In this document: one piece after another, positions 17,085 to 25,282 of the stretch
Numbering within the stretch: position 1 is the stretch's first letter
Layout of the letters: the number at the start of each line of letters is the position of its first letter
Source: Candidatus Obscuribacterales bacterium
GTDB taxonomy: Bacteria; Cyanobacteriota; Vampirovibrionia; Obscuribacterales; Obscuribacteraceae
Length of the DNA: 35,930 nucleotides
Direction: 5' to 3'
Assembly: GCA_021732565.1 (NCBI GenBank)
Contig: JAKFUT010000083.1
Span: 1-35,930 of the forward strand
Program-made: the position numbers and the translations under genes
The notes under the pieces: generated by a model
What the model saw: the letters and a program-made list of their open reading frames with translations, nothing else
Told to the model about the DNA's origin: nothing
Databases searched by the model: none

Positions 17085-17114
17085 TCAGGCGGAAGACTTC
17101 CGCCTTCCGCCTGA
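17085..17114 (-). terminator. Terminator hairpin of the small membrane protein gene, with alternative pairing
   Basis: TCAGGCGGAA (17085-17094) pairs with TTCCGCCTGA (17105-17114). An alternative stem pairs GGCGGAAG (17088-17095) with CTTCCGCC (17097-17104). On the minus strand it begins 28 nt after the stop of the 82-residue gene and is followed by GTCTTTATATTTT, a T-rich tract as in intrinsic terminators. Confidence 0.65.
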
Positions 17115-17142
17115 ATAATTGCGCCTTCCTTGAATTGGCGAG

Positions 17143-17391
17143 TTAGCGATCTTCGATTTGATCGTAGTGCTTTTCATCGATTATAAAACCGATATAAAGA
17201 CCTACCAGCCCACCGACGATCAACCCCCACCAAAAGCCAGTTTCCCAACCGAAAACCGGCGCAACAGAAGCCGGCTGCGGCCAGTAAGGAATTACTGCGA
17301 CTTGTAATGCAACTATTATCGCGCCAGCGACACCCATCACCAGCATGCCAATGACTGGCGAACTCAGTTCAGTGGATTCTTTATTAGCCAT
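17143..17391 (-). CDS. Small two-helix membrane protein
   Basis: 82 residues with two hydrophobic segments: about 12-35 (VIGMLVMGVAGAIIVALQVAV) and about 53-70 (WWGLIVGGLVGLYIGFII), joined by a Pro-rich loop (YWPQPASVAPVFGWETG) and ending in a charged tail (DEKHYDQIEDR). Gly-rich helix faces suggest helix packing. No family recognised. It has its own terminator, so it appears to be a single-gene unit; the ribosome binding site (GGTGG) is modest. Confidence 0.7.
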   Translation of the reverse strand: MANKESTELSSPVIGMLVMGVAGAIIVALQVAVIPYWPQPASVAPVFGWETGFWWGLIVGGLVGLYIGFIIDEKHYDQIEDR

Positions 17392-17623
17392 TTATACCAC
17401 CGGGATATCCTTGTTGGTGTAGCAGTATAACAGCCGACCGCTGCAGTGTTTTGCGCACTTAACGGATCGTTATCTTTGTGCACAGATTATGAATCTGTAA
17501 CCTGCAAAGGCGACTCAATCGGGAAGTTCGTTCTATCCCTTACCGGTGGGAATCTGCGGCAAAGCATTCGGCAAGAAACTCTATTTGACAATCGCGGAAA
17601 TAGTAGACAGATTACGCTCCTTT
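17392..17623. other. Intergenic region with nothing recognised
   Basis: 232 nt between the start of the small membrane protein gene and the end of the NUDIX gene, both on the minus strand. It should contain the membrane-protein promoter. I found no convincing hairpin or ORF. Confidence 0.4.
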
Positions 17624-18160
17624 CTAAAGCGGGTGAGCCAGAACTGCAATGCCTGCCACAGTCTTTGCATCGCGAATCTTCCCCTGCAACACCCAGCTCC
17701 ATGCTTCGTTCAGATCGACTATGAGCACTTCGGTTTCCTCATCTTCATCAAGGTTTTTTCCTTGCCAGATCAAATCAGTAGCTTGATAAAAGGTTAGAAG
17801 TTCATTGCAAAATCCCGGTGCCGAATACATAGGTGGCAGGTCACGCCACGTTTTGCCGACGTAGCCCGTCTCTTCGGTGAGTTCTCGTTGCGCGGCGAGG
17901 AATCGATCTTCGCCCTTCTCGACTCTACCGGCCGGAAGCTCAATCAGTTCTTCATTTACAGGATAACGATACTGCCGAATTAGAATCAGTTTATTCGCTT
18001 CAGGCTGACCACAAATGACCACGCCTCCGTTATGCTCGACAACTTCCCTCTTGATTGCAGGAGTGTCGCGCTTTTTCAAAGTGTCTACCCGCACGTTAAA
18101 GATATATCCCTCGAAAATTCTTTCCGTGCCTATAACATCATCTTGATTGTAGAGAACCAA
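17624..18160 (-). CDS. NUDIX hydrolase, ADP-ribose pyrophosphatase type
   Basis: 178 residues from a TTG at 18160. The full NUDIX box is present: G-RVEKG-E-DRFLAAQ-RELTEETGY, matching GX5EX7REUXEEXGU. The lead-in ERIFEGYIFNVRVDTL and LIRQYRYPV are typical of ADP-ribose pyrophosphatases (NudF group), which cleave ADP-ribose to AMP and ribose 5-phosphate. The TTG start is preferred because GGAGGAA lies 7 nt upstream, the protein then has the usual family length, and the promoter of divergent folC (50 nt away) stays free. A longer frame to 18307 exists but would overlap folC and adds no conserved sequence. Cytosolic nucleotide housekeeping is inferred. Confidence 0.85.
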   Translation of the reverse strand: MVLYNQDDVIGTERIFEGYIFNVRVDTLKKRDTPAIKREVVEHNGGVVICGQPEANKLILIRQYRYPVNEELIELPAGRVEKGEDRFLAAQRELTEETGYVGKTWRDLPPMYSAPGFCNELLTFYQATDLIWQGKNLDEDEETEVLIVDLNEAWSWVLQGKIRDAKTVAGIAVLAHPL

Positions 18161-18210
18161 GGAAATTCCTCCCCAGAATTTTGTTTGATCATAGCCAGGT
18201 AATGCAATAA

Positions 18211-19635
18211 ATGGATTATTTGCAAGCGATTGCATACATTGAAAGTCTTTCTCCTGTATCGGTGATGCCGCTGGAGATGAACGGAAGGCGCAATGGATTT
18301 CCGTCAAACAATTCGCCCAGTTTGGACAGGATTGCCCTCTTCTTGAAGGAGGCGGGATCGCCGCAGAACGACTATCCTGTGATCCATATAGGAGGAACTA
18401 ACGGGAAAGGCTCGGTCACCGCTACCGTGGCCAGCGTTTTGCGTGCGTCGGGGCTGGCACCGGCACGGTACATCGGGCCTCATTTGCTCAGGTGGAATGA
18501 GCGCTACCATATTGGCGGGCACCCGATTTTCGATAATGATTTTGCTGATCTAGCCACCAGGGTGAGGAGCCTGTCGGAGCAATTCGCTTTGCGACATCCG
18601 CAATACGGCCAACTGACATGGTTTGAGTTTCTTACAGCAATGGGCTTCATTTATTTTTCGCAGAAACATGTTGATTTCGCTGCGGTGGAGGTTGGTCTGG
18701 GCGGCCGGTGGGACGCGACTAACGCTGTTACTTCTCCTCTTGCAACCTGTATTGTCACGGTGGGCATGGACCACATGCACATTCTTGGTTCAACTATCGG
18801 GCGCATCGCCGCCGAGAAGGCTGGCATCATTAAGGCGGGGATCCCCGTGATAACCGCGGCTACGGGAAAGGCTCTCGACGTAATCGCCACCCGTGCCGAT
18901 GAGTGCAGGGCACCGCTGGTGGTATGTAAGTTCGCCGGCGAGGGCTTTCGCCTTTCGCTCAACGCTTATGCGGAAAAGGAGGGATTGAATCGCCTTGAAC
19001 AGATATTACGAGAGAAAATCGGATCCTTTCTCCGCCAAGATTGTACCGGCGGAAAGTACCAGAGACAAAATGCAGTGGTGGCATGCACGGTGCTTGGCGT
19101 CTGCGAAATGCTTGGCTTAATTTCCAAAGTCAAGCCACTGGACAATCTGTGCGAAGGATTGTCGCAGGTATACTGGCCCGGACGTTTTCAATACATGCCT
19201 GAGCAACGCATACTGCTTGACGGCGCACACAACGAGCCTGCCGCCAGAGCTTTGCGAGTGGCGCTCGACGAGAAATTTCCAGGGGCGCGACTTTTTGTGC
19301 TCAGTGCATATCAGAACAAAGATGTGCCGAAGATGATGCGTCATTTATTGCGTGATGGCGATCGTGTCTACACCGGTGCTGTGAAAAGCAGGCGGGCTGT
19401 CTTTCCGGCCAAAGAGCTGGTCTTGCTTGCCAGGGCACTCGGTTGCAGAGCAAGAGCCTTTTCTTCCGTGCGGGAAGCATTCATTGCCGGGTTGTCTGCC
19501 CGGCGTCCCGCTGAGACAGTTATTTGCACCGGTTCATTTGTCACCGTTAAAGAATCACTGCTGGCGCTCGGATGCAGATCGGTGGAGGACGCAATTGCAC
19601 TTACTGCTGCCACTCCAGTGCCACAACGCTTGTAA
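18211..19635 (+). CDS. folC: Folylpolyglutamate synthase / dihydrofolate synthase
   Basis: 474 residues. Mur-ligase-fold enzyme that adds glutamate to (dihydro)folate using ATP. Motifs are VIHIGGTNGKGSVTA (P-loop), GPHLLRWNERYHIGG, VEVGLGGRWDATNAV, TVGMDHMHILGSTIG with IAAEKAGIIK, and WPGRFQYM ... LLDGAHNEPAARA of the C-terminal domain. The start MDYLQAIAYIESL matches the usual FolC N terminus; the ribosome binding site is weak. It is divergent from the NUDIX gene with only 50 nt between the starts, so the two promoters must overlap. Whether it also has dihydrofolate synthase activity cannot be read from the sequence. Confidence 0.93.
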   Translation: MDYLQAIAYIESLSPVSVMPLEMNGRRNGFPSNNSPSLDRIALFLKEAGSPQNDYPVIHIGGTNGKGSVTATVASVLRASGLAPARYIGPHLLRWNERYHIGGHPIFDNDFADLATRVRSLSEQFALRHPQYGQLTWFEFLTAMGFIYFSQKHVDFAAVEVGLGGRWDATNAVTSPLATCIVTVGMDHMHILGSTIGRIAAEKAGIIKAGIPVITAATGKALDVIATRADECRAPLVVCKFAGEGFRLSLNAYAEKEGLNRLEQILREKIGSFLRQDCTGGKYQRQNAVVACTVLGVCEMLGLISKVKPLDNLCEGLSQVYWPGRFQYMPEQRILLDGAHNEPAARALRVALDEKFPGARLFVLSAYQNKDVPKMMRHLLRDGDRVYTGAVKSRRAVFPAKELVLLARALGCRARAFSSVREAFIAGLSARRPAETVICTGSFVTVKESLLALGCRSVEDAIALTAATPVPQRL

Positions 19636-19667
19636 CGTCCTGGCCGCCCCGGATGCGGTGGCAGCAG
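19604..19667. other. 10-bp inverted repeat flanking the folC stop
   Basis: CTGCTGCCAC (19604-19613) is perfectly complementary to GTGGCAGCAG (19658-19667), with a 44-nt loop that contains the folC stop. It may help terminate or protect the folC mRNA, but the loop is long and no T-run follows. Confidence 0.3.
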
Positions 19668-19971
19668 AAATCTGTTAGCGAAGATCCGTTTACAATCTTT
19701 CGAAAGATGAACAGGAACCGGGCATTTTGAGGTAGCCGTTCCGGCGATCGCTCTGTGTGTAAGTGGACCACGGGCAGACAAATGTTACGAAGGCCATTTA
19801 CCAGCCGGCGGTATTGCAAGCTGCAAGAGCAGGCTTTCTTGGTGCCCGGGGCGTGGCTGCAAAGAGAAATCCGTTTTACTCTGTTGGAAAATGCCTCTGG
19901 TAGTCGGATACAGGTTACAATCACTGAGCGATATTCAGTCTATATAGCCCCGGGAAGCTGAGCAGTAATTC
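19636..19971. other. Intergenic region after folC
   Basis: 336 nt before the carboxypeptidase-regulatory-like gene. A 68-codon open frame from a GTG at 19755 to a TGA at 19961 ends 10 nt before the next gene, but it has no ribosome binding site and no recognisable content. No promoter with good hexamers was seen. Confidence 0.4.
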
Positions 19972-21687
19972 ATGACTATAACGAGGGAACTCTCATTCAA
20001 CCTGTCCGGTTCAGTTACCAATATGGGGCTGGCAATCATAGGTACAACTATTCGGCTTTACGACTATGAGTATCGCAGCGGGTCGATGGTCAAACGATTC
20101 TTGATAGAGCAAACTACGTCACCAAAGGGTACCTTTAACTTTGATGTGCGCAAGGGTGTCTACTGCATCGAGATTGTGCCTGGTGACAACACGCGGTTTG
20201 CGCGCCAGTCTTTAGAGACCATCAAAGTTACCAGTAACACCACATTTAGTATCGTGCTCAAGGCCGGTAATATTCTTTCGGGAATGGTGCGAGATCACCA
20301 GGGCAAACCAGTTAGTAATGCTGAAATTTTGATATTTGGAATAGAACCTCACGTTTTACGTGTAACTCAGGACGTATTCGCTGATGGTTCTTATTCGATT
20401 AGCTTGCCTGGCGGGCGTTACTATGTTTGCGTTTACCATAAGAATCGCGGTGACAATGCGGTATCGGCGCGAAAGCGTAACCCTGCCGAAAAACCATTTT
20501 TGTGCCAGATCATGGAAGTCGTTGACCTCCAACGTGATGGCAAGAAAGATTTTCAGTTGCCCGAACTGGTGAAGTTTCAGGGCATTGCAACCAACAAAGC
20601 GGGGCATCCCGTAAGTGCGGTGAAAGCTACCATTCAAGCCACGGAGAAGCCTGATACTGTATTTGCCAATCAGCTTCCTCTGTCGGTTACGTGTGTTACC
20701 GGTAAAGATGGAAAGTTCGAAGCTTGCTTGAAGCCCGGCTCCTACAATGTAAAGTTGGAGCCCCCGGCCGACTCTCATCTGGCAGAGAAGCAGTTCGGCT
20801 CAGTGCTGGTTGATCAAGAGCGCACCAAGGCTTATTCACTGGATGCCGGGCACCAGTTAAGTGGCCGCATTACGCACAAGCGAATGCCGCTTGTCGGTGC
20901 GAAGGTTACTATTATGGGTGTCAAGTCTGAAACTTCGCAGTGGACGGATGAGGATGGACACTACTGTTTCTCTCTGGGAAGCGGTGCCTATGAGTTGATG
21001 GTATCAGCCCAGCCTCACCCGCTGGGCCAGGAAACGTTTCCTGAATTGGCGCCGTGGAATGGCAATGTAATCCTCGACAAGAACACTGAACTCGATGTTG
21101 AAATGGACGAAGGTTTGCTTATCAACGGACGAGTTCTTGACCCTGCAAGGCAGCCTCGCGCAGGTGTATTGCTTTCGATTTATCCCTCCCGGGGATCGGG
21201 CGGCGATATCGCAATTACGAATAAGATTCCGCTCGCAGTTGGTATTACCGGTAGTGACGGTGCCTATGAGTTTCGCTTACGTCCTGAATCGTACCGGCTT
21301 GTGCTGAACAATCAGCCTTCCACAGCACACGCCATTCACGTCGGGGCTGCGGTGAAAGACAGAGAATTAACCGTTGAAGATGTCTGCGTGGTCACTTTTG
21401 AGGTTGCGTCGGATGAAGACGTAGCAATTCCGAATTGTCTGGTTTCTTATGAGCTGTATCGTGCCGGTGATGAGAGTGATGAACTGGTGGCGGAACTAAT
21501 GGAGCCCGGCATGACCGGAGATGATGGCAAGTGCACCATTACCGTTCCCAGTGGAATTTATTCCGTTCATTTTCAACCGCCTGCCGACAGTGAATTTGTG
21601 TTGCGGCATATTCGTCAGCTTTCGGTGATAAAAGATATGACCAGGCGAATACGCCTTGCGCGCAAGTCGGATCCTCAGCTCCAGTGA
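19972..21687 (+). CDS. Protein of six carboxypeptidase-regulatory-like (Ig-fold) repeats
   Basis: 571 residues made almost entirely of about six beta-sandwich repeats of roughly 95 residues. Repeat starts include LSFNLSGSV near 8, GNILSGMVRDHQGKPVSNAE near 100, VKFQGIATNKAGHPVSAV near 200, HQLSGRITHKRMPLVGAKV near 295, LLINGRVLDPARQPRAG near 382 and a divergent CVVTFEVASDEDVAIPNC near 472. Each is followed by a T-x-x-D-G-x-Y/F-x-x-x-L-x-x-G-x-Y motif such as TDEDGHYCFSLGSGAY. This is the CarboxypepD_reg pattern, usually found in extracellular proteins. No signal peptide is visible at this start, and the upstream region offers no convincing extension. Binding or structural role inferred; no catalytic motif. 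Confidence 0.75.
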   Translation: MTITRELSFNLSGSVTNMGLAIIGTTIRLYDYEYRSGSMVKRFLIEQTTSPKGTFNFDVRKGVYCIEIVPGDNTRFARQSLETIKVTSNTTFSIVLKAGNILSGMVRDHQGKPVSNAEILIFGIEPHVLRVTQDVFADGSYSISLPGGRYYVCVYHKNRGDNAVSARKRNPAEKPFLCQIMEVVDLQRDGKKDFQLPELVKFQGIATNKAGHPVSAVKATIQATEKPDTVFANQLPLSVTCVTGKDGKFEACLKPGSYNVKLEPPADSHLAEKQFGSVLVDQERTKAYSLDAGHQLSGRITHKRMPLVGAKVTIMGVKSETSQWTDEDGHYCFSLGSGAYELMVSAQPHPLGQETFPELAPWNGNVILDKNTELDVEMDEGLLINGRVLDPARQPRAGVLLSIYPSRGSGGDIAITNKIPLAVGITGSDGAYEFRLRPESYRLVLNNQPSTAHAIHVGAAVKDRELTVEDVCVVTFEVASDEDVAIPNCLVSYELYRAGDESDELVAELMEPGMTGDDGKCTITVPSGIYSVHFQPPADSEFVLRHIRQLSVIKDMTRRIRLARKSDPQLQ

Positions 21688-21731
21688 ACCTCCCTACCTA
21701 ATAACAACACATCTGCTTAAGCTCGTGAGGT

Positions 21732-22613
21732 TTACGGATTTTGTGGTTCGTCGGTCTTCATTCGAATGCGAAATTGCCTCAGCTGTTCCTCGACTTCTGC
21801 CCGTGTAATAGCCGTTGCTTCAGCGAGCATGGTTGCCAGTGCATCGCGTTCAAATGTCAGCAGCTTAATAATCGAAGAATCTTTAATTCTTTCTTCCTGG
21901 CAATCAAGCAGCCGCTCTTGGACGTCAAGGAGGCTGTCGACTATCTTTTGCGTGTAATTGTGATCGTGTTCATTTACGCGTGTAGTTGTAGTTACCGGGC
22001 TTTCTTGCGCCAGTTTGTCGACTGCGGATTTACTTCTGCTGTCTGTCGGTTTGTCAAACAATGTTTCGTCAAGAATCTCATCGCACAAATCGACACACTC
22101 GCAGCAGATAAATACATTTCTTCCAGCGAGCATTTTTCCTTCAAAGACTTGTGCTTGAGACTTCATACAAAAGGCGCACCAAGGCTCATTTCCGGATGCT
22201 TTCGCGCAAAGAGTAATCTTGGTGGAAGCAGGAAGACTGCCCGCCCGGGTTTGATTGCAAACGTTCACGCACTGATCGCAGATGTAGACTCCCGGTCCGG
22301 CGATCAGCTTCGTCACTTCTGCCTGCCCCTTGCCGCAGAAGGCGCACAGCAACTTGCTTTGCCTGGCTAACTTTTCTTCGATCTTGTTTTTGCCGCCACC
22401 CGATTCTGTTTTTGTGTCCTGGAAGGGTTGATCAACGGGCTGGTCCTGTTTTGTTGGCGCAGTTTGTTCATCCAGCCTGTACTCGCGCCGATTCCTTGGT
22501 GGATTCTCGACTTCTGTCAACATAATAGCCAGGAGATCGCGTTCGGCCTCGCACGTCTTAAGCTGATGCAGTAATTCGGCGATTTGCAACTTCAATTGCT
22601 CAAGTTCATCCAC
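21732..22613 (-). CDS. Protein with two ClpX-type C4 zinc fingers and no ATPase
   Basis: 293 residues. Two zinc-binding domains resemble the N-terminal ZBD of ClpX. The first is [19 protein letters not shown] followed by YICDQC (C90, C93, C112, C115). The second is [20 protein letters not shown] followed by FICCEC (C146, C149, C170, C173). In ClpX this domain dimerises and binds substrates and adaptors; here no Walker motifs follow. The flanks are helical and related to each other: [13 protein letters not shown] near the N terminus (about 24-36) and [15 protein letters not shown] near the C terminus (about 255-270). I infer a dimerising adaptor or anti-adaptor for ClpXP, or an unrelated use of the fold. 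Cytosolic. The ATG at 22613 has GGAAG about 11 nt upstream. Confidence 0.8.
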   Translation of the reverse strand: MDELEQLKLQIAELLHQLKTCEAERDLLAIMLTEVENPPRNRREYRLDEQTAPTKQDQPVDQPFQDTKTESGGGKNKIEEKLARQSKLLCAFCGKGQAEVTKLIAGPGVYICDQCVNVCNQTRAGSLPASTKITLCAKASGNEPWCAFCMKSQAQVFEGKMLAGRNVFICCECVDLCDEILDETLFDKPTDSRSKSAVDKLAQESPVTTTTRVNEHDHNYTQKIVDSLLDVQERLLDCQEERIKDSSIIKLLTFERDALATMLAEATAITRAEVEEQLRQFRIRMKTDEPQNP

Positions 22614-22953
22614 AAGCTTTCTTCCTCAACTGCAAATCCGTTCTGAGGCCTCCGACTCTCCGTGGCTCAATCGGGAATCCCCGCGAATTTCAGAATTTTG
22701 TCAGCTTTGAAACGTAATCTACCAGTTCTCTGTTCAACATTCCGGCGCTGTGCGAGAATTCAACGATGGGAATGTGATGAGCTGAACGTGTAGCGGACAC
22801 GGTGAGAAGCATTTCATGAGGCTTTGGCGTTGTGGGATGAGTCGTCCTCGTTTTCGATAATACTTCATCGTATGAATGTTGGAACACACCCGTTATGGTT
22901 GACATTGCAACAACTGAAAGCGACTCACAATTAACTGATCGAGTAACCAACTA
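22614..22953. other. Divergent intergenic region between the zinc-finger gene and the TPR gene
   Basis: 340 nt. It contains the TCAGA-N6-TCAGC promoter motif facing the TPR gene (22690-22720). A minus-strand open frame (ATG 22905 to TGA 22690, 71 codons, MSTITGVFQHSYDEVL onward) also lies here; it has no ribosome binding site and overlaps the promoter motif, so I do not call it a gene. Confidence 0.45.
22690..22720 (+). promoter_or_regulatory. Direct-repeat promoter motif upstream of the TPR gene (copy 4, near-perfect)
   Basis: TCAGA (22690-22694), 6 nt, TCAGC (22701-22705), 9 nt, TAATCT (22715-22720). The geometry is identical to three sites in the DUF4384/caspase cluster, with one mismatch in the second half-site. 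It points toward the TPR gene, whose ATG is 233 nt downstream of the -10-like box. Confidence 0.5.
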
Positions 22954-25077
22954 ATGAGAATGTGCAGTTTAAACAGAATCACGAGCCTCATGATTCTAGG
23001 ACTTTTGTTCCTGGCCGCTCCTGTGGCTTTTGCGGCCGATAGAGACAAAGACTTGTTTAGACCGGCAGAGCCAAAGAAGGCACCCGAACCGGCTCAAGGA
23101 AAGTTGGACGTCAAGTCCAAGATAAAACTTCAGGGCGGGGCGGCCATAGAAGTTCGAGCAGCTCAAGATCTCTTGTATAGACGAGACTACGCTGAAGCGG
23201 CCGCTCGTTACCGAGATATCATAAACAAGGATCCCCGCAACGCCGGGGCTAGAGCGGGATACGGGCTAGCGCTCGGAAAACAATTCAAGATCGGTGCGGC
23301 TGAGGAACAGCTAGCAAAGGCTTTGGAACTCGATCCAAACAACGCCATCGCACACGTTGGCAAGGGAATGTTGGACATTAATAAGCTGCAAACTTCCAAC
23401 GTGACTATTCTCAAGCAAAGGGAGAGCATACTCAAGGACGCTGAAACGGAATGTCGTGAGGCTCTAAAATTCGATCCCGCATGTCCTGATGCTCACTATT
23501 ACCTCGCCCAGGCGCTGAAGGAACAAGGACAGCTTGATGAGGCGGCCAACGAATATCGCGAAGCAATTCGAGTTGACGACAAGTTATCGGAAGCCTTTTC
23601 CGGTCTCGGTATGGTCAATTTGAAACAAGGAAACACCAACGATGCCGAATCGAACTTTCGCCAGGCCGTCACCCTGAAGTCGGGCAATGGAACCGCTCAC
23701 TACGGGTTGGGTAAGACTTATTTGACTGAAGGCAAGCTTGACGATGCGGTGAAAGAACTCAATACCGCCCTGTCTCTTAACCAGAACAGTGCTCCCACCC
23801 ACCTGGCCATGGGCGAAGTCCTTGCCGGCCAGGGCAATTCCGTGGCCGCCATGCGTGAGTTTAAGGAGGCTGTGCGTATTAAGCCGGAAATGGTTGATCC
23901 TTATCTTCACATCGCAGATATCTTCGAAGGGCGCGGCGACACCGAGATCAGCATCTCGGAACTGCGCACGGGGCTTGAATTGCTGCCTGATAATCCAGAG
24001 TTGCATTTACGAATTGGCGACAATAGTTTGCGCCTGGAAAAATTAGACGATGCCATTAAAGAATATGATTGGGTGATGACAAATGCTCAGCAGTCCGCAG
24101 CCCCCGCTGCAAAGGGATTGACCAGGGCCTATTATTTGAAATCAACCAAAGACGCTGCAGGAGCATTTCTTGCCTCCAACGAATTTGAAGAAGCTAAGCA
24201 CATGCTTGAGAAAGCCATTGCGTTGAGCCCGAACGACATGGAGCTGCGACTTGCTCAAGCTAAATTAGCATCGCTGTCCGGAGAGACAATAGATCTAAAA
24301 TCCGTGGGAACACCTACCAGTGACGGCGAACGAATAGCATATGCGGAAGCTTTGTTGGCTCAGAACAATTTCAAACAGGCCCAGGAGCAAATGGAGCAGG
24401 TGATAAAGACTGCCACTGATGCCAAACAAACTTTTGCTGTGGCTGATGTGGCACTTATGATCAAAGATCTTGATAGTGCCGAAGCGGCCTACAAGAAAGG
24501 CGCAGAATTTCCCGGCGGAGAAGCCAGGGCCAAGCGTGGTTTAGGCATGGTGGCGAAGGTGCGCAAAACCGCAGCGCAGGAGTGTACCCTGGCCAGTGAT
24601 CTGGAGAAACGAAAACAATTAGCCAGTGCGATTGATAAATATCACGCGTCAATTTATGATAATCCAAAAGCAGGGGATGTTCGTCTTAGCCTTGCTAAAA
24701 CGCTGGAAGAGCTGAAACCACCACTGCCCTGCGATTTGCGAGAAGCTGTAACCCAATACAAAGCCTATCTTGAATTGAGCCCACCCCTTGCCGAGAAAGA
24801 CCTCGAGAAATTGCAGAAGCATTTGGCCTCCCTGGAACAACGTGCTAGCAAGATGGACAAGAGTGGCAACAAAACCAGCAACAAGGGCAGCAACAAAACC
24901 AGTAGCAAAAGCAGTAGCAAGAAGAGCAAGTCTAGCAAAAACAAAGACAAGCCAGCGGACGAGTCTGCTGACGCAAAGCCCGTTGAGGCAACGCCTGTGG
25001 AGACAAAACCTGTGGAGACCAAACCAGCGGAGACAAAGCCGGCGGAGACAAAGCCGGTGGAGCCAGCCAGCAACTAG
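22954..25077 (+). CDS. Secreted tetratricopeptide-repeat protein with Lys-rich tail
   Basis: 707 residues. An N-terminal signal peptide (ITSLMILGLLFLAAPVAFA, cleavage likely after AFA) precedes at least ten TPR motifs from about residue 66 to 610; examples are AARYRDIINKDPRNAGARAG, AAEEQLAKALELDPNNAIA and AANEYREAIRVDDKLSEAF. The C-terminal about 75 residues are low-complexity: a Lys/Ser/Asn-rich segment (NKTSNKGSNKTSSKSSSKKS) and then repeats of KPVET / KPAET. A basic tail of this type could bind cell-wall polymers or nucleic acid. TPR arrays are protein-interaction scaffolds; the partner is unknown. It may share regulation with the DUF4384/caspase cluster through the motif at 22690-22720. 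No strong ribosome binding site; ATG 22960 is an alternative start. Confidence 0.85.
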   Translation: MRMCSLNRITSLMILGLLFLAAPVAFAADRDKDLFRPAEPKKAPEPAQGKLDVKSKIKLQGGAAIEVRAAQDLLYRRDYAEAAARYRDIINKDPRNAGARAGYGLALGKQFKIGAAEEQLAKALELDPNNAIAHVGKGMLDINKLQTSNVTILKQRESILKDAETECREALKFDPACPDAHYYLAQALKEQGQLDEAANEYREAIRVDDKLSEAFSGLGMVNLKQGNTNDAESNFRQAVTLKSGNGTAHYGLGKTYLTEGKLDDAVKELNTALSLNQNSAPTHLAMGEVLAGQGNSVAAMREFKEAVRIKPEMVDPYLHIADIFEGRGDTEISISELRTGLELLPDNPELHLRIGDNSLRLEKLDDAIKEYDWVMTNAQQSAAPAAKGLTRAYYLKSTKDAAGAFLASNEFEEAKHMLEKAIALSPNDMELRLAQAKLASLSGETIDLKSVGTPTSDGERIAYAEALLAQNNFKQAQEQMEQVIKTATDAKQTFAVADVALMIKDLDSAEAAYKKGAEFPGGEARAKRGLGMVAKVRKTAAQECTLASDLEKRKQLASAIDKYHASIYDNPKAGDVRLSLAKTLEELKPPLPCDLREAVTQYKAYLELSPPLAEKDLEKLQKHLASLEQRASKMDKSGNKTSNKGSNKTSSKSSSKKSKSSKNKDKPADESADAKPVEATPVETKPVETKPAETKPAETKPVEPASN

Positions 25078-25282
25078 CTCTTGTTTCAGAAGCGGTTGAT
25101 GAAGGTGCTCACGCCGCTAAGTGTCGTCGCGAGTATTCCTAACACATCGGCTCATCATCGAGAAAGTCTAGTGAATGTTTCATATTGCCGGACTGCGAGC
25201 ATGTTGAGGACTAAGTGATCCTGCAGATCGTCTGCCCGGCCATGCTAGCATGATGTGTTAGGAGACAAAATCGGTCGCCATT

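Noticed and set aside
19755..19961. 68-codon open frame before the regulatory-repeat gene
   Set aside because: Starts with GTG without a ribosome binding site and has no recognisable or conserved-looking content.
22690..22905. 71-codon minus-strand open frame
   Set aside because: No ribosome binding site, and its end coincides with a plus-strand promoter motif shared with three other sites.
24840..25077. Repeats at the 3' end of the TPR gene as a possible CRISPR or non-coding repeat
   Set aside because: They are in-frame codons for KPVET/KPAET and Ser/Lys runs, of irregular spacing, typical of a low-complexity protein tail.
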